Made by a program: the position numbers and the translations under genes. 47,500 bases of DNA, taken from contig CAUYUJ010020172.1 in assembly GCA_963575745.1 (NCBI GenBank), forward strand, positions 80,001 through 127,500. The letters run 5' to 3'. Origin of the DNA: Prorocentrum cordatum (lineage: Eukaryota; Sar; Dinophyceae; Prorocentrales; Prorocentraceae). The notes below the pieces were generated by a model, which did not search any database, was not told the DNA's origin, and worked only from the letters and a program-made list of their open reading frames with translations. Below are positions 43,097 to 47,500 of the stretch, piece by piece. Position 1 is the stretch's first letter. Every line of letters starts with the position of its first letter.

Positions 43097-44226
43097 GTAA
43101 TTCCGGGGCGCTGGAGAGCTAGTTGGCAAGGAAAATCTCGACAGACCTTTTGATGACATTTGGTCGGTTGGAAATTTTGTTCTCGAAATTCAACCATTCG
43201 TTAGAGCTCTAGTATTCTTTCCCGTGGTATTCGATCTTATTTCCGCTCGCCATCTTGATCTCAGCTCGATCGGGTACCTTTTACTGCCAAAAAGCACACG
43301 GGCGGGATCGGCCGTTTCGAGTCATCTTCATACGCGCTGTCGGTATATTTGACTTAACTCGAGGTGAAGGGCAGCTACAGAGCTGGCAAGCACAGCTAAT
43401 CGATTCAGAATGATCAGGCGTGTTCGCCTGCTGAATCTAGAGGTGAACTCGGTCTGCTTGCCGAGCTAGGTCCGCAAACCTATTCGCATTATTCGATTAA
43501 TGTTGACAGGTGCTCTCATTTTTTCTGTACTTAACTCGAGCTATATGACATCTACAGAGCTGATACCCACAGAAACCGATTCAGAATCATCAGTCGCGTT
43601 CGTCTGCTGAATCCAGAGCTCTGAACTCGGTCTGCTGCCCGATCTAGAATTGCGAAAACTATTCGTATTCTTCGAGTCATCTTGAGAGGTGCTCTCGGTT
43701 TTCTGTACTGAACTCAGGCTGTGGGGGGAAGCCGGGCCTACAGTGCAGGTGGTCACAGGAATCGGTTCGAAGACGTCAGGCGCGTCCGTTCGTCGAATCC
43801 AGAGCTCGGAACTCGGTCTGCTGCCCGAACTAGGTCCGTGAAACTATTGGTATTGCTCGAGTCATTCTGAGAGGTGCTGCCTGTTTTGTGCACTAACTCG
43901 GGCTGCACGGGGGCTGCAGGGCTGGTAATCACAGGAAACGATTCTGATACTCGAGCTAGGTTTGCCAAACTATTCGTATTGTTCGAGTTATCTTAAGAGG
44001 GCTGTCGATTTACGCACGTAACTCGGGCTGTAGAAGAGCTACAGAGCTCGCACAGAAGACAATCCAGAAGCATGAGAGCCGCTTGGCTGTTGCATCGAGA
44101 GGTCTGAAATCGTTTAGGCTGAAAAACTACTCGTTCTCTGCATTTTTTTTGACATTATATATTGTCAGGAAGCTCTACGAGTCCCCCGGCGGTAAGAAAG
44201 GTTGACGGTTTACCGCCGGCGCCCAG
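43097..44226 (-). repeat. CE11: composite satellite element, inverted
   Basis: Minus-strand order as in CE1. A-T hairpin at about 44,184-44,222. One monomer near 43,930 is shortened by a deletion. Tail of the AAAGGTACCCGATCGA type. Confidence 0.85.
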
Positions 44227-45173
44227 TTTGGTGACTTTGGTCGGTTGAAAATTTTGTTCTCGAAATTCACCAATTCGTTTAAGCTCTAGTATTTTTCTTC
44301 TGACCATACTCGATCTTATTCCCGCTCGCCATCTTAATCTCAGCTCGATCGGGTAAATATGTCTGCAAAAAAGCATCGCGGCGGGATCGGCTGTTTCGAG
44401 TAATCTTGATGCGCGTGTCAGTTTTCTGCACTTAACTAGGACTTTGGGGCTACAGGGCTCGTACTCACAGGAATCGATTCAGAGACATCAGGCGCGTCCG
44501 CCTGCCGAATCCAGAACTCAGAACTCGGTGTGCTGCCCGAGTTAGGTCCGCAAAAACTATTTGTATTCGTCGAGTCATCTTGAGAGGTGTTGTCCGTTTT
44601 CTGCACTTAACTCGAGCTGTAAGGGGGCTGCAGGGCTGGTAATCACTGCAATCGATTCGGAGACATCAGTCGCGTCCACCTGTCGCATTCAGAGCCCTGA
44701 ACTCGGCCTGCTGCCCGAGCTAGGTCCGCGAAACTATTCGTATTGTTCGAGTCATCTTCAGTGGTGCTCTCGATTTTTTGCACTTAACTCGGGCTGTAAG
44801 GGGGCTGCAGGGCTGGTAATCACAGGAACCGATTCGGAGACATCAGGCCCGTTCGTCCGTTGCATCTAAAGGTCTGAACTGGGTCTGTTACTTGGGCTAG
44901 ATCCGCGAAACTATGTGTATTGTCTGAGTGATCTTGAGAGGTGCTGTCGATTTTCGCACGTAACTCGGGTTGTAGGAGACCTACGGAGCTCGTGCGCACA
45001 GAAAACGATCCAGAAGCATGAGGGGCGTTTGGCTGTTGCATCGAGAGGTCTGAAATCGTTTAGGCTGAAAAACTATTCGTTCTCTGCAATTTGTTTCGAC
45101 ATTATACATGGTCAGGAAGCTCTACGAGTCCCCCGGCGGTAAGGAAGGTTGACGGTTTACCGCCGGCGCCCAG
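44227..45173 (-). repeat. CE12: composite satellite element, inverted and shortened
   Basis: About one monomer shorter than the others. Tail of the AAATATTTACCCGATCGA subtype but with changes. A-T hairpin at about 45,132-45,170. Confidence 0.85.
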
Positions 45174-45219
45174 TTGGCAAGAAAAATATCGACGGACCTT
45201 TTGGTGACTTTTGGTCGGT
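45174..45219 (-). repeat. Tail fragment at an orientation switch
   Basis: TTGGCAAGAAAAATATCGAC to ACTTTTGGTCGGT is the CE tail read in reverse. The next base begins plus-strand monomer text. Confidence 0.8.
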
Positions 45220-45549
45220 AAGCTCTGTGACTGTTCTATAGCTCGATTTAAGTACAGAAAGCAGAGAGCATCTGTCAAAGTCACTCGAATAATACGAAAA
45301 GGTTTGCGGACCTAGCTCAGCTAGCAGACCGAGTTCAGATCTTTAGATTCGGCAGGCAAACACGCCTGATCATTCTGAATCGATTAGCTGTGCTTGCCAG
45401 CTCTGTAGCTGCCCTTCATCTCGAGTTAAATCAAATATACCGACAGCGCGTATGCCGATCCCGCCGCAGTGCTTTTGGATAGTAATATTCACCCGATCGA
45501 GCTGACATCAAGATGGCGAGTCGCACTAAGATCATAGATCACGGGAAAA
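45220..45549 (+). repeat. CE13, first part: two partial monomers and the start of the tail
   Basis: Very similar to 40,064-40,409 of CE9, with a few changes and a short deletion (near 45,451). Stops in the tail at CACGGGAAAA, where a module block is inserted. Confidence 0.85.
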
Positions 45550-46285
45550 CTGGCGCCGGAGGTGAACCGTCAACCTGGTCACCGCCGGCAACCTCGTAGA
45601 GCTCCTTGCCACCCATAAGAAAGCTCCGGGTCGAAGCGGGGAGCTTCTTGCAGCTTTTCTAGAAAAACATCAAATTCAGATTTTTGGAGTGAAGATGCAG
45701 TCGGTTCCCAGAAGTCAACTAATACCAAAACTGACTCCAGAGAGCTGAGCTGCTCAGGGAACAAAGTTCATGTGCCAATGCTCGGCGTAAAAATCTGCTC
45801 TCTCAAAATGAATTGTCAAATATCTTTCAAATCTGAGCGAAACCGACCCAAAGTCACCACTTTGTCCTTTCTGGTCGGGTCGACCAACTGGCGCCGGCGG
45901 TGAACCGTCAACCTGCTCACCGCCGGCAACCTCGTAGAGCTCCTTGCACCCGTAAGAAAGCTCAGGATCGAAGCGGAGAGTTTCTTGCAGCTTTTCTAAA
46001 AAAACGTCAGCTTGAGATTTTCGGAGTGAAGATGCAGTCGGTTCCCGGAAGTCAAGTAATACTAAATCTGGCTCTAGAAAGCTGAACTGCTCAGGGAACA
46101 AAGTTTACATCCCCATGCTCGGCGTAAAAATCTGCTTTCTCACAATAAATTGTCAAATATCTTTCAAATATTCGCAAAACCACCGACCAGTTGTCACTCT
46201 GCCCTTTCTGGTCGGGTCGACCAACTAGCTCCACCCCGCGCCAGAATTCCTCTAGCTCATCGTTGCCGAAGAGCTCTACGAGGTA
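45550..46285 (+). repeat. Inserted block of modules D, D, C inside CE13
   Basis: D at 45,550-45,888, D at 45,889-46,226, C at 46,227-46,285. The second D hairpin is perfect: GCCGGCGGTGA (45,893-45,903) and TCACCGCCGGC (45,917-45,927). In the first, one arm base is changed (GGAGGTGA). The flanks CACGGGAAAA and AATACTAGAGCTC are adjacent in other CE tails, so the block was added as a unit. Confidence 0.88.
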
Positions 46286-46404
46286 AATACTAGAGCTCTA
46301 ACGAATGTTCAAATTTTGAAAAGAAAATTTTCAACTGAGCAAAAGTCACCAAAAGTTCCGTCGAGATTTTTCGAGACGACTAGCTCTCCAGCGCGCTAGA
46401 ATTA
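46286..46404 (+). repeat. CE13, second part: end of the tail
   Basis: AATACTAGAGCTCTAACGAA, TTTTCAACTGAGCAAAAGTC and CTCTCCAGCGCGCTAGAAT continue the CE9-subtype tail after the inserted block. Confidence 0.85.
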
Positions 46405-46460
46405 CTAGAAGTACTCTTTAGCTTCCAGCAATAACTTGCTAAGGGAAGCTCTACGAGTTA
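46405..46460 (+). repeat. B hairpin module
   Basis: ACTCTTTAGCTTCCAGCAAT, AACTTGCTAAGGGAAGCTCT, ACGAGTTA. Preceded by an extra TACTAGAAG. Confidence 0.8.
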
Positions 46461-47500
46461 CTGGGCGCCGGCGGTAAACTGTCAACCTTTGTTACCGCCG
46501 GGGGACTCGTAGAGCTTCCTGACAACATATAATGTCGAAACAATTAGACAGGAAGAATAATTTCTCAGCCCAAGCAATTTCAGACCTCTCTATGCAACAG
46601 GCGAACGCCCCCGATGCTTCTGGATTGTCTTCTGTACGAGCTCTGTAGCTCTCCTACAGCCCGAGTTACGTGCGTAAATCGACAGCACCTCTCAAGATGA
46701 CTCGAACAATACAAATACGTTCGCGAATCTAGCTCGAGTATCAGACCGAGTTCAGACCTTTGGATGCGACAGGCGGACGCGTCTGATGTCTCTGAATCGA
46801 TTCCTGTAATTACCAGCCCTGAGACCCCCCATACAGCCCGAGTTAAGTGCAGAAAACCGACAACACCTCTCAGGATGACTCGAACAATACGAACAGTTTC
46901 GCGGACCTAGTTTGGGCAGCAGACAGAGTTTGGAGCTCTGGATTCGACAGGTGGACGCGCCTGATGTCTCCGAATCGATTCCAGTGATTACCAGCCATGC
47001 AGCCCCCCTACAGCCCGAGTTAGAGGCAGAAACCCGACAGCCCCTCTCAATATGACTCGAACAACGAACAGTTTCGCGATTCTGGATCGGGCAGAAGACC
47101 AAGTTCAGAGCTCTCGATTCAACAGACAACGGCCACTGATGATTCTGATTCAGATTCTGTGCGCATCAGCTCTGTAGCTGTCCTGTAGCTCGAGTTAAAT
47201 ACAGGAAACCGAGAGCGTCTGTCAAGATTACTCGAATAATACGAATAGGTTTGCGGACCTAGCTCGGCTAGCAGACCGAGTTCAGACCTCTGGGTTCAAC
47301 AGGCGAACGCGCTTGATCATTTTGAATCGATTAGCTGTGCTAACCAGCTCTGTAGCTGTCCTCAAGCTCGAGTTATCTTGAGAAAACCGACAGCGCGTAT
47401 CAAGATGAATCGAAACGGCTGATCCCGCCTGGACGCTTTTTGGCAGTCAAAGCTATCCGATCGAGCTGAGATCAAGATGGCGAGCGGAAATAAGATCGAA
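46461..47500 (+). repeat. CE14: composite satellite element, cut by the window end
   Basis: Hairpin GGCGGTAAACTGTC...TTACCGCC, a TATA-like string (ACATATAATG), five monomers and the start of an AAAGCTATCCGATCGA-type tail. The tail is still running at the last base. Confidence 0.88.

Noticed and set aside
24959-47500. CRISPR array
   Set aside because: Repeats are 60-1,150 bp with degenerate copies, not short direct repeats with unique spacers of constant length.

Overview
The window looks like nuclear DNA from a eukaryote, probably an alga or other protist. It has long microsatellites, a complex satellite with about 176-bp monomers, and three decayed non-LTR (LINE-type) retrotransposons. There are no operons, no Shine-Dalgarno pattern and no compact gene layout. 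The species cannot be named from the sequence. I found no convincing host gene, tRNA, rRNA or CRISPR array in 47.5 kb. In the GC-rich first 10 kb, long open frames overlap on both strands and I treat them as chance.

Layout. (1) 1-10,555: GC-rich, gene-less DNA with GAA, GGA, CA and TCC microsatellites, a 186-bp tandem duplication, GGTACA palindromes phased at 31 bp, a roughly 165-bp tandem repeat carrying an internal hairpin, and a 45-49-bp tandem repeat. (2) 10,556-24,958: a divergent version of the 176-bp satellite, broken by two minus-strand LINE copies. LINE-A (about 11,410-17,760) is itself split by about 0.75 kb of (TTTAGC)n-type repeat. LINE-B (19,006-23,344) is flanked by an 8-bp direct repeat and holds a 198-base A run. 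(3) 24,959-47,500: a mosaic of roughly 1.15-kb composite satellite elements (called CE here), each with a GC-rich hairpin, a TATA-like string, several 176-bp monomers and a shared tail. Short hairpin modules B, C, D and E join them in varied order. The mosaic runs forward to about 41.0 kb, reversed to about 45.2 kb, then forward again. LINE-C (28,585-30,863) sits in the loop of one CE hairpin, with an 8-bp target duplication.

Most interesting points. All three LINE copies carry a C-terminal RNase H-like domain whose catalytic motifs occur in permuted order: GDS, then (R)E-x-N-x-x-A-D, then DGG, then ELxA. The canonical order is DG, E, DS, N-AD. In LINE-B all four lie in one uninterrupted 312-codon frame. 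Separately, the satellite mosaic behaves like a set of exchangeable hairpin cassettes. One hairpin stem shows a compensatory A-T to G-C change between module types, and one block of modules is cleanly inserted into a composite tail. The novelty of either point was not checked against any database.
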